Below, one piece after another: positions 1-6,493 of a stretch of 7,739 nucleotides of DNA. Location of the stretch: contig DNBN01000117.1 in the NCBI GenBank assembly GCA_003491845.1, positions 17,098-24,836 on the forward strand. The letters run 5' to 3'. The notes beneath the pieces were generated by a model, which did not search any database, was not told the origin of the DNA, and saw only the letters and a program-made list of their open reading frames with translations. This stretch comes from Porticoccaceae bacterium (GTDB lineage Bacteria; Pseudomonadota; Gammaproteobacteria; Pseudomonadales; Porticoccaceae). Position numbers and translations under genes: made by a program. Each line of letters begins with the position of its first letter. The first letter of the stretch is position 1.

Positions 1-68
1 ATTTACTTTTTTAAACAAAAATTTGATTTGTTTGAAATCAAAATAGTATTAACTAGGTAATATTTCTT

Positions 69-74
69 GGGAGA
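69..74 (+). promoter_or_regulatory. Ribosome binding site of the TonB-dependent receptor
   Basis: GGGAGA lies 5 bases before the ATG at 80 and fixes that start. The leader before it (1-68) is very AT-rich. It contains weak promoter-like hexamers (TTGATT at 23-28, TATTAA at 47-52, 18-base spacer), but these match consensus too poorly to call a promoter. Confidence 0.75.
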
Positions 75-79
75 AATAT

Positions 80-3000
80 ATGTTTAATAAAAAAATCTCT
101 ACAGCATTTAAAAGCGCTGTAGGTCTTAGTGTCTTGGCAGGATCCTTAAGTATTGGATTTGCTCAAGCCCAAGACGAAGAAAGTAATTTAGAAGAAGTAG
201 TAGTAACAGGATCGAGAATTACAAATCCAAATGTTGTTAGTTCTTCACAAATTGTAAGTATTTCTGGAGCTGACATTTCGTCTAAAGGTATTACTCGTGT
301 GGAAGATTATCTTAATGATCTCCCGCAAGTTTCACCCGGCCAATCGATTACATCTTCAAATGGATCTAATGGTACTGCAACAGTTAACTTGCGTAACTTC
401 GGCTGTGAAAGGACCTTGGTTCTATTAAACGGCAAGCGTATGGCGCCAGGCGTTGCAAACGGCGGCAACTGTGCTGATGTAAACACAATTCCTTCTTTGC
501 TACTTAAAAACGTTGATGTTTTGACAGGTGGCGCATCGTCTCAGTACGGTTCTGACGCGATAGCTGGTGTTGTAAACTTCGTTTTGGATGATGAGTTTGA
601 AGGCTTTGAAGCTCAGTACACTCACAGCTTCTACAGCCACGAGAACGACAACGGTACATTGCGAAGCCTTGTTGACTCTTATGGATACCAGACGGCACCA
701 AAAAGCGTAACTACCGGTAAAACTAATAAGTTTGCCGTAGCTTTCGGTGGCAGCATCATGGATGGTCGTGGACATGTTACAGCCTATGCTGAGAAAACAT
801 CTACTGACCCAATATTACAGGGTGACTACGATTACTCTGCCTGTGCACTTTCAGGTGGTGTTGAGCGTTGTGGTGGATCATCTACTATTCCAAATGGCCG
901 TTGGGCTGACTTTGGTGGCTATGGCGCACTTGGTTTTGTAAATGTTGACCCAACAGTTACTGGCGTAGATTTTAAAGTGATTGGTGATGAGTTTGTTCCT
1001 CGCGCCGGTCAAACTTTTAACTACAACCCAACTAACTTTATTCAACGCCCTGATGAGCGCCTAAACACAGGTTTCTTTGGCAAGTTCGAAATCAACGATC
1101 ATGCTGAAGCCTATGCCAGCGTTCGCTCTATGAAAGCTGAGTCGAATGCTCAGATCGCTTTCTCTGGAACTTTTGGCAACATTGAATCTCTTCCATGTTA
1201 TAACGCTCTTCTCTCTGCACAGCAGTTCAATGCTGCCTGTGGCGACTGGATTGGAATGGGTGGTGATCACGCTCCTGACTTCGCTACTGGCGCAGAAGCT
1301 CTTGCTTATATCTCAGGCCTGAACCTTGCAGTCGGCGATGGAAGCATTCTTGGTTACGAAGCACCTATTTACTCTTTGAAGCGTAACGTAGAAGGAACGC
1401 CTCGACAGGACATCTTGTCTAGAAGAACTGTCGTTGCTAACTTTGGTATCCGTGGTGACATCAATGACCAATGGTCATACGATGTTTACTATCAGCAAAG
1501 CGACGTTACTAATTCAAGCGAATATCGAAATGATCTTTCTGTTGTTGCTATCAACCGGGCTATGAACGTCATCAATGTAGATGGTGTAGCTACCTGTGTA
1601 TCTGCAATTGACGGAACTGATCCTTCTTGTGTTCCTTACAATCTTTTCTCTGGCGGTTTAGAAGGTGACGGTGGTATCCAAGCTGTTATTGATGCTGGAC
1701 AAGATCTGCAAAACTACGTAGCGAACGCTACCTACATCAATGGTGATGGCAAGCAAACAATTCTTTCTGGTTATGTTTCTGGTGAGACTGACTTTGCAAT
1801 CCCTGGTGCTCCAAGTGGTGTATCTGTGGTTTTAGGCTTTGAGACAACTGACACAACTGCTGAAGATCGTCCTGATCTTCCAACTCGTACTGGTGATCGA
1901 TCAGGTTCAGGTGGCGCTCAGTTACCAATATCTGGCGGATATGATGTTGATGAATATTTCTTAGAGCTTGGTATCCCTGTGACTGAAGGTTTAAGTATTG
2001 ACGCTGGCTACCGTAGCTCTTCATACTCCACCGGCGCTGACACTGATGCATACAAATTAGGTGCTTTCTGGACTGTCAACGATTCGATTTCATTCAGAGC
2101 TGCAGCACAAAGCTCAACGCGTCACGCTAATATTAGTGAGCTATACACCACGCCAGGCTTTGGTCTAGTAGATTTGGATAATGATCCTTGTGCATCACCT
2201 CAGCAAGACGGCTCAGCAGCTACTGCTACAGCTGCTCAGTGTGCTGCTACTGGCCTTGCATCGAACCTATACGGTACTGATCTAAACTCTCCAGCTGACC
2301 AGTACAACACCTTAGGTGGCGGTAACCCTAATGTTCAGCCTGAAGAGTCTACGTCATTCACTGCTGGTGTTATTATTACTCCAGAAGCAGTTCCTGGCTT
2401 AACCGTTACTCTTGATCTGTTTGACATTACTGTTGAAGATGGCATCGATAGTGTTTCTGCAAGCACTGCGTTAGACAAGTGTGTTGAAACAGGTCTAGCT
2501 TCATACTGTGATCTGATCAATCGTAACCCAACCAACGGGTCACTCTGGCTCACTGGTGGCTATATCAGCACTGCATTGACTAACATTGGTGAAGAACAAA
2601 CTCGTGGACTGGACGTAATCTTTGACTACTCTATGGACACATCTGTTGGTGAGCTTAGCCTACAAGGCGTAACTACTTATCTTGATACATTCCTACGTAC
2701 TGAACTTCCAGGTGAAGATGCTGTAGAATGTGCTGGTAACTGGGGTGGTAGCTGTGGCAAGAATCCATTACCTGAGCTAAGCGGTAACTACAAGGCAACT
2801 ATCTCTACTGCCTATGATACTGACGTTTCTCTTGGAATGCGTTACCTTGGTAGCACCACTGACCTTAACTCCAATTCAATTGACTTCGGTTCAAGAACTT
2901 ATTTTGATCTGACAGCAATCTACAGCTACGATGAAAACATCACAGCGACCTTTGGTGTTAATAACCTAACTGACAAAGGTACTGGATATACTTCAGATGC

Positions 3001-3091
3001 CGGTACTGCGCCTGGTAACGGAAACACCTTACCTGGCTACTTCGACTCTTTAGGTCGTTACGTATACATGTCAATTGGTGTTAAGTACTAA
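80..3091 (+). CDS. TonB-dependent outer-membrane receptor
   Basis: A complete 1003-residue receptor that should import a ligand across the outer membrane using energy from TonB-ExbB-ExbD. Residues 1-30 form a Sec signal peptide (lysines at 4-5, hydrophobic core, likely cleavage after Ala30 in FAQA/QDEE). The stretch LEEVVVTGSRI at 37-47 is the usual TonB-box-like start of the mature protein. The plug domain covers about 50-170, with NLRNFG and RTLVLLNGKR at 103-120 and the VDVLTGGASSQYGSDAIAGV block at 145-164. The rest is a 22-strand-type beta barrel. It includes the late-barrel signatures FRAAAQSSTRHANISELY (672-689) and GGGNPNVQPEESTSFTAGV (746-764), and NNLTDK (961-966) before the final strand. 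The protein ends in VKY, an aromatic last residue as expected for barrel assembly. It has 14 cysteines in seven close pairs. Length and motifs suit the large proteobacterial receptors often used for carbohydrates or peptides, but the ligand cannot be read from sequence. A terminator follows 33 bases after the stop, so the gene is probably monocistronic. The first 250 bases or so are more AT-rich than the rest. Confidence 0.96.
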   Translation: MFNKKISTAFKSAVGLSVLAGSLSIGFAQAQDEESNLEEVVVTGSRITNPNVVSSSQIVSISGADISSKGITRVEDYLNDLPQVSPGQSITSSNGSNGTATVNLRNFGCERTLVLLNGKRMAPGVANGGNCADVNTIPSLLLKNVDVLTGGASSQYGSDAIAGVVNFVLDDEFEGFEAQYTHSFYSHENDNGTLRSLVDSYGYQTAPKSVTTGKTNKFAVAFGGSIMDGRGHVTAYAEKTSTDPILQGDYDYSACALSGGVERCGGSSTIPNGRWADFGGYGALGFVNVDPTVTGVDFKVIGDEFVPRAGQTFNYNPTNFIQRPDERLNTGFFGKFEINDHAEAYASVRSMKAESNAQIAFSGTFGNIESLPCYNALLSAQQFNAACGDWIGMGGDHAPDFATGAEALAYISGLNLAVGDGSILGYEAPIYSLKRNVEGTPRQDILSRRTVVANFGIRGDINDQWSYDVYYQQSDVTNSSEYRNDLSVVAINRAMNVINVDGVATCVSAIDGTDPSCVPYNLFSGGLEGDGGIQAVIDAGQDLQNYVANATYINGDGKQTILSGYVSGETDFAIPGAPSGVSVVLGFETTDTTAEDRPDLPTRTGDRSGSGGAQLPISGGYDVDEYFLELGIPVTEGLSIDAGYRSSSYSTGADTDAYKLGAFWTVNDSISFRAAAQSSTRHANISELYTTPGFGLVDLDNDPCASPQQDGSAATATAAQCAATGLASNLYGTDLNSPADQYNTLGGGNPNVQPEESTSFTAGVIITPEAVPGLTVTLDLFDITVEDGIDSVSASTALDKCVETGLASYCDLINRNPTNGSLWLTGGYISTALTNIGEEQTRGLDVIFDYSMDTSVGELSLQGVTTYLDTFLRTELPGEDAVECAGNWGGSCGKNPLPELSGNYKATISTAYDTDVSLGMRYLGSTTDLNSNSIDFGSRTYFDLTAIYSYDENITATFGVNNLTDKGTGYTSDAGTAPGNGNTLPGYFDSLGRYVYMSIGVKY

Positions 3092-3097
3092 GCTAAA

Positions 3098-3120
3098 AAT
3101 ACATGACTTTTTAATGTATT
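3098..3120 (+). other. Hairpin in the 3' untranslated region of the receptor gene
   Basis: AATACAT (3098-3104) pairs perfectly with ATGTATT (3114-3120) around a 9-base loop. It sits between the receptor stop codon and the terminator hairpin. It is AT-only apart from one G-C pair, so it is weak. It may help protect the 3' end or be chance. Confidence 0.35.
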
Positions 3121-3124
3121 GATT

Positions 3125-3152
3125 AAGCCCCCCTTTTGGGGGGCTTTTTTTT
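3125..3152 (+). terminator. Rho-independent terminator of the receptor gene
   Basis: AAGCCCCCC (3125-3133) and GGGGGGCTT (3138-3146) form a perfect stem closed by a TTTT loop, and the run of T continues to 3152. It is a strong intrinsic terminator for plus-strand transcription. On the minus strand no T-run follows the hairpin, so it should act in one direction only. Confidence 0.95.
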
Positions 3153-3255
3153 GATACTTAAAAAAGTACAGGTCCACCTTATTCAGCTACATACCACGTA
3201 ATAGTTGGTGTCCATAGGTTCTTGTCTTGGACTTCTTTACCTTAGCGTCTATTTA

Positions 3256-3281
3256 TGACTAACAGCACCGATGGTTAGTCA
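3256..3281. repeat. Inverted repeat, 8-bp arms
   Basis: TGACTAAC (3256-3263) is matched perfectly by GTTAGTCA (3274-3281) around a 10-base spacer. No T-run follows on either strand, so it is not an intrinsic terminator. It could be a protein binding site, the foot of a decayed mobile sequence, or chance. Confidence 0.5.
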
Positions 3282-3552
3282 AGCAAACCATGATCATAGG
3301 GACAATTGATTAAAATAACTCGCCAAAAAAAAGAAAACGACAGACACCCATTATCTAGATGAATCGCTCATTTTTGTCAACGTGCTAATAATTATTCCAA
3401 AAGATAGATCACACGATCGTTATGGTATTAATGCTGGGGAAAATCTGTCATACAGACCGAATAAGGTCCAAATTACTGACCCCAGGCCTCCGTATTTTAC
3501 TCAAGCTCATAAGTAATTGTTAATTTAACGAGACAGCAAGCATTTGGGGAGG

Positions 3553-3621
3553 ATGACGTGCGAAGACAAGGTACTTTATAAACATCTAGTTACAGAGGGC
3601 TACATGGATAGATCCATCTAA
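3553..3621 (+). other. Doubtful 22-codon open frame ahead of a terminator
   Basis: An ATG at 3553 opens 22 codons (MTCEDKVLYKHLV...MDRSI) ending in TAA at 3619-3621, 8 bases before the terminator hairpin at 3630. The purine run GGGGAGG (3546-3552) touches the ATG directly, which is too close for normal ribosome binding and argues against translation from that codon. The next downstream candidate, GTG at 3558, is in another frame and stops after 7 codons. The peptide has no membrane segment or recognisable motif. It is recorded because of the purine run and the terminator, not as a confident gene. Confidence 0.15.
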
Positions 3622-3629
3622 AATGCCAC

Positions 3630-3657
3630 AAAAAAGCCCCCTGATGGGAGCTTTTTT
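3630..3657. terminator. Bidirectional intrinsic terminator
   Basis: AAAAAAGC (3630-3637) pairs with GCTTTTTT (3650-3657), and CCC (3639-3641) pairs with GGG (3646-3648). There is one C/A mismatch between the two stem segments, and the loop is TGAT. Because the stem is flanked by A on the left and T on the right, each strand yields a GC stem followed by a run of T. On the minus strand it lies about 93 bases beyond the stop of the 126-residue membrane protein and is the natural end of that gene cluster. On the plus strand it would stop any transcript arising in the intergenic region. Confidence 0.85.
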
Positions 3658-3749
3658 ATACACGTTTACCCATGCAATTTAGTGTAGTTCATAACTCTTA
3701 CTAATCTCTAAGATTCTGATATTGCAAGAAAAATGGATAGTAAGACTTT

Positions 3750-4130
3750 TCAGCTCTTTTTACCCCTAAATTCCGTCACATTTTGACTGTTTTTAGTCCT
3801 GATTGATTTTCTTGTTATGACGTTTTTTATAACTCGTTTTAATTGGTTCATGAAAAACACAAAACTTGTAACTAATATAAATTGTCCAAATAGCAACATG
3901 AATAATTTTGACCAGTAATTAATTTCTTCGGTAAATATTGGATGCCAAAAGTAAATGAGTGATAAATTACCAGGTAACAAAAATATTCTTTGACCTGGTA
4001 ATGGCCCATCAAAATAATCCCATAAATTCCAACTCAAAGAAAATATAACTAGCCCTATAATTGAAGCAGTTAAACCAAAGTAAATGGAAACTTTGAAAGA
4101 CTTAGTTAGATTATTTGGTACAGGAAACAT
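3750..4130 (-). CDS. Small two-helix inner-membrane protein of unknown function
   Basis: A 126-residue protein that I do not recognise. Two hydrophobic segments stand out, about residues 14-33 and 76-94. Between them is a 40-residue section rich in aromatic residues, with WNLWDYFDGPLPGQR (34-48). Lysines 10 and 13 and a strongly basic tail (residues 98-125 contain ten Lys or Arg) place both ends in the cytoplasm and the middle section in the periplasm. The ATG lies 9 bases after the stop codon of the DUF885 gene, so both should be on one mRNA. No Shine-Dalgarno sequence precedes the ATG (the gap reads ATATCTCTT on the coding strand), so translation may be coupled to the upstream gene. GC content, about 30% in two counted 60-base stretches, is clearly below that of the neighbour. 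A bidirectional terminator follows. The reading frame and topology are supported, but there is no functional clue. Confidence 0.7.
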   Translation of the reverse strand: MFPVPNNLTKSFKVSIYFGLTASIIGLVIFSLSWNLWDYFDGPLPGQRIFLLPGNLSLIYFWHPIFTEEINYWSKLFMLLFGQFILVTSFVFFMNQLKRVIKNVITRKSIRTKNSQNVTEFRGKKS

Positions 4131-4139
4131 AAGAGATAT

Positions 4140-5963
4140 CTACATAAGGGTTTTTTGATCATCAATCCAAGACTCAACTGACTCCTCTAAAATTTCTAAT
4201 GGCATAGCCCCATTGAGTAAAATCATTTCATGAAATTCTCGAATGTCAAAATCATCAGCCAATCTCTCTTCAGCTAAACTGCGTAATCTTACGATGGAGA
4301 GCTGTCCGATTTTGTATGCCGTAGCCTGACCCGGCCATACTACATAGCGTTCTATTTCACGTACAACCTCAGCCTCAGTCATACCAGTCTTTGACAGCAT
4401 ATAATCAATGGCTTTCTCACGACTCCAACCCTTTGCATGCATTCCAGTATCAACAACTAAACGTACAGCCCTGAACATCTCCGCCTGGATTCTCCCCAAG
4501 TCCCCCAAGGGATCCTGTAAATATATTCCCATATCCTCAGCGGCAATTTTCTCAGAGTATAGTGCCCACCCCTCTGCAAATGCACTAAAAGGACTGACCT
4601 TACGCAAAAAAGGCACACCTGTTATCAGTTGGCTTGCTGATAGCTGGAAATGATGTCCGGGAGAGCCTTCGTGGATCATCAATGTAGGCAGTGTCCAGCG
4701 AGGGTTATCGTACGTATTTTTCTGGTTAATATAGAACCTTCCAGCCGACGAGCCATCAAGAGCAGGCGGCTGATAATAGCCTCCAGGAGCCGAGTCCTGT
4801 GAATACTCAGGTACCCGAACTATTTCTAAAGGTTGAGGTGGAATAGTAATGAAATAGTCTTCTATATTCGCCATCACCTGTGTGTTTACTTCATTTAAAT
4901 AGGCGATTTGTTGACGTCGGCCCTCCTCAGTATTAGGAAAATTATGCTCTGGCATATCCATTAACTGGCGGACTCTGGATACAATACTACCCTCTGACAT
5001 ACCCTCGTTTACCAAAATCGTCTGCATATCGATTTCTATACGAGCAACCTCGTCTAGGCCAATTTGGTGAATTTTTTCTGCACTGAGCGTTGTAGAGTTG
5101 TTCGACCGTAACGCCACTTGATAGATTTTCTCACCTTGAGGAATTCGCCAGATCCCAGCATCATGATCGGTTAATGTTAACATTTCTTCGAAAAGTGCGA
5201 TCATCTCCTGATATTTAGGCAGCACGCTTTGATCTACAAGGGTAACCGCTTGTTGAGTGAGTTCAGCTTTTCGCTGGTCGGACATTTCGTCTATCGTCTC
5301 AAGTTTAGACGACAAGGTTGTAATCAATGGATTAGCTATGGCTCCTCCCTCGTAAAATTTTCGCATTCCCAATAATGCTTTTTCAATAATAAAATCTGGT
5401 GGCATAACACCATTATCACGATCATCCATAACGCGGACTTTCACTTCAGAGATAACTCTAGAAAATTCTTTCAATCGGCCGAGATAGCGCTCAAAACTTT
5501 TCTCATCTTTTATGCTATGACGATCGGTGAGGAATTGCGGCAAATTGACCATTGGACCAGAAATTTGATTAACCAGATAGCCACCATGCTCAAATTCACC
5601 TTGACGAATAAGATCATCAAAAAACCAAGCAACTATTTTCCAGCTCAAAAGCTCTTGGCCCTCTAAACCCTTGGGGCCATAGTCATTTAGACCATCACGA
5701 CTTTGCCGAAGAAAGTTTAGCGCGTTGCGAGTAGACACCTTGTCATAGCGATCTAATTTTCCACTGTGAAAATCCAATGGTGTATTGTCCACCAAGCCAA
5801 GTGAAGTGAGTAACTCTGGAGAACGCATCAACAATTGAATAGATACTTTGTTTACATAATTATTGATGCCCACAGGAGCAGCCCAAAACCAAAAATACCC
5901 TGCGAGAGATGCAAGAAATATCAAAGTCACCCCATATTTCATCAGTTGTTTGAATAATGTCAC
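4140..5963 (-). CDS. Membrane-anchored DUF885 family putative zinc metallopeptidase
   Basis: A 607-residue protein, full length for the DUF885 family. Residues 10-29 are a hydrophobic segment after Lys5 and Lys9, giving a signal anchor or uncleaved signal peptide with the bulk in the periplasm. The hallmark is HEGSPGHH at 431-438, a variant of the HExxH zinc motif, followed by EGWALYSE at 464-471. His431, the His437/438 pair and Glu464 are the likely metal ligands, and Glu432 the catalytic base. Further family blocks are DTGMHAKGW (505-513) and WPGQATAYKIGQ (543-554). The family is generally grouped with gluzincin-type metallopeptidases, but few members have a measured substrate. Peptide hydrolysis is therefore an inference. 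The start codon is GTG, supported by CGGAGA 6 bases upstream; the next in-frame Met (residue 8) would cut into the anchor. The next gene starts 9 bases after the stop. The gene upstream, 110 bases away, encodes a CxxC protein, and the gap contains a tandem repeat. Confidence 0.92.
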   Translation of the reverse strand: MTLFKQLMKYGVTLIFLASLAGYFWFWAAPVGINNYVNKVSIQLLMRSPELLTSLGLVDNTPLDFHSGKLDRYDKVSTRNALNFLRQSRDGLNDYGPKGLEGQELLSWKIVAWFFDDLIRQGEFEHGGYLVNQISGPMVNLPQFLTDRHSIKDEKSFERYLGRLKEFSRVISEVKVRVMDDRDNGVMPPDFIIEKALLGMRKFYEGGAIANPLITTLSSKLETIDEMSDQRKAELTQQAVTLVDQSVLPKYQEMIALFEEMLTLTDHDAGIWRIPQGEKIYQVALRSNNSTTLSAEKIHQIGLDEVARIEIDMQTILVNEGMSEGSIVSRVRQLMDMPEHNFPNTEEGRRQQIAYLNEVNTQVMANIEDYFITIPPQPLEIVRVPEYSQDSAPGGYYQPPALDGSSAGRFYINQKNTYDNPRWTLPTLMIHEGSPGHHFQLSASQLITGVPFLRKVSPFSAFAEGWALYSEKIAAEDMGIYLQDPLGDLGRIQAEMFRAVRLVVDTGMHAKGWSREKAIDYMLSKTGMTEAEVVREIERYVVWPGQATAYKIGQLSIVRLRSLAEERLADDFDIREFHEMILLNGAMPLEILEESVESWIDDQKTLM

Positions 5964-5969
5964 TTATTG

Positions 5970-5975
5970 TCTCCG
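5970..5975 (-). promoter_or_regulatory. Ribosome binding site that decides the GTG start of the DUF885 gene
   Basis: On the minus strand CGGAGA precedes the GTG at 5963-5961 by 6 bases. This spacing favours the GTG over the in-frame ATG seven codons later, which would remove the positive end of the membrane anchor. Confidence 0.7.
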
Positions 5976-5993
5976 TAGGTTATTTAGGTTATT
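5976..5993. repeat. Tandem 9-bp direct repeat upstream of the DUF885 gene
   Basis: Two perfect adjacent copies of TAGGTTATT (plus strand), at 5976-5984 and 5985-5993, end exactly at the ribosome binding site of the DUF885 gene. It reads as AATAACCTA twice on the transcribed strand. It could be an operator half-site pair, a leader element, or slippage. No known regulator site is recognised. Confidence 0.6.
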
Positions 5994-6053
5994 GACCTTA
6001 AGACGCACACAATGCGCTTAATAGATGCATACACTACTGTTTTTAGTTTAATA

Positions 6054-6085
6054 CATTGAATAGGTGAGCAGTACTATTCTGAATG
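6054..6085 (-). other. Hairpin spanning the stop codon of the CxxC gene
   Basis: CATTGAATAG (6054-6063) pairs with CTATTC (6074-6079) and AATG (6082-6085), with a two-base bulge (TG) and a 10-base loop. The stop codon TAG (6076-6074) lies in the stem. No T-run follows on the minus strand, so it is at best a weak or factor-dependent end, or an mRNA processing or stability element between this gene and the DUF885 gene. Confidence 0.3.
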
Positions 6086-6439
6086 TAAAGCCAACTTGGT
6101 ATTAACTACCGTAAAAAATTGATCGACATCACCAGCGCAGGCTCGTAATTCTTGATCATCAATCAATAGTAGAGCCTTACCTTTACTAATTGCAATTACG
6201 CAAGGTGCCTGATCTTTAAATAATGAAAGCTGCACATTTAGTTCATCTAAATGCAGCTTTTTGAACGGTACTGGAAGTTGAGCACTTGCTGCTAAAAAAG
6301 CAGACTTCTCTTTTAAAGGTCCGTGACTGATGTCGCAGAGAGCACATTGGGCTGTGCCTCTGAGTTTACCAAATAGATAAGCCAGCTCACCAGCAATCGA
6401 GCCCTTAGCATTATAAATACCAATTAACTGATCGATCAA
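6074..6439 (-). CDS. Conserved-looking small CxxC protein of unknown function
   Basis: A 121-residue soluble protein with no signal peptide or membrane segment. The N-terminal part carries IGIYNAKGSIAGELAY (6-21), then LFGKLRGTAQ (22-31) and CALCDISHG (32-40), that is Cys32-x2-Cys35 followed by Asp36 and His39. This block resembles a family of small uncharacterised bacterial proteins that I recall only as hypothetical; I cannot name a Pfam entry. The CxxC with nearby His could bind a metal or take part in thiol chemistry, but there is no proof. Two further cysteines are at 80 and 101. The C-terminal half alternates charged and hydrophobic stretches (VIAISKGKALLLIDDQEL, 81-98), suggesting beta strands. 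The start is TTG, supported by AAGGGAG 6 bases upstream. It lies 54 bases after the decarboxylase stop with no terminator between, so it is probably co-transcribed with it. Confidence 0.8.
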   Translation of the reverse strand: MIDQLIGIYNAKGSIAGELAYLFGKLRGTAQCALCDISHGPLKEKSAFLAASAQLPVPFKKLHLDELNVQLSLFKDQAPCVIAISKGKALLLIDDQELRACAGDVDQFFTVVNTKLALHSE

Positions 6440-6445
6440 AGACCG

Positions 6446-6452
6446 CTCCCTT
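6446..6452 (-). promoter_or_regulatory. Ribosome binding site that decides the TTG start of the CxxC gene
   Basis: AAGGGAG on the minus strand lies 6 bases before the TTG at 6439-6437. No in-frame ATG occurs nearby and the conserved-looking block starts within six codons, so the unusual TTG is the best start. Confidence 0.65.
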
Positions 6453-6493
6453 CCCTACTAAGTTTCGCAGAGCCAACTGTAATCAATTTGTTT

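Larger units (their letters stand above)
3153..3629. other. Convergent intergenic region without a convincing gene
   Basis: About 480 bases between two terminators. I checked for open frames on both strands. The longest is a plus-strand run of 65 codons plus stop (3319-3516) that has no ATG and no ribosome binding site. The only ATG frame next to a Shine-Dalgarno-like run is 22 codons (3553-3621). The region holds several small palindromes: TGACTAAC/GTTAGTCA (3256-3281), ACGATCGT (3413-3420), GTTAA-T-TTAAC (3519-3529) and ATGGAT-AG-ATCCAT (3604-3617). It also has two short stretches, GACAGACACCCATT (3340-3353) and CTGACCCCA (3476-3484), that recall sequences I have seen beside REP-associated tyrosine transposase genes. 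That resemblance is from memory and unverified. No transposase remnant is readable. Confidence 0.6.

Noticed and set aside
500..775. Minus-strand open frames of 91 and 65 codons inside the plug-domain region
   Set aside because: They overlap conserved TonB-receptor plug motifs read on the plus strand and have no recognisable product or start signal.
1737..2051. Minus-strand open frame of 104 codons inside the receptor gene
   Set aside because: Its product is a low-complexity Gln/His/Leu-rich string and it lies wholly within a well-supported gene on the other strand, so it is a shadow.
3176..3467. Distant inverted 9-mer, ACCTTATTC (3176-3184) and GAATAAGGT (3459-3467)
   Set aside because: A 9-base match between two arms within about 500 bases is expected about once by chance, and the flanks do not extend it well.
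3319..3516. Open plus-strand run of 65 codons plus stop in the intergenic region
   Set aside because: It has no ATG; the one GTG (3382) has no Shine-Dalgarno sequence. The translated sequence shows no domain I recognise, and a run of this length is easily random.
4408..4653. Plus-strand 81-codon frame opposite the DUF885 catalytic region
   Set aside because: The opposite strand carries the family's conserved motifs, so this frame is a by-product.
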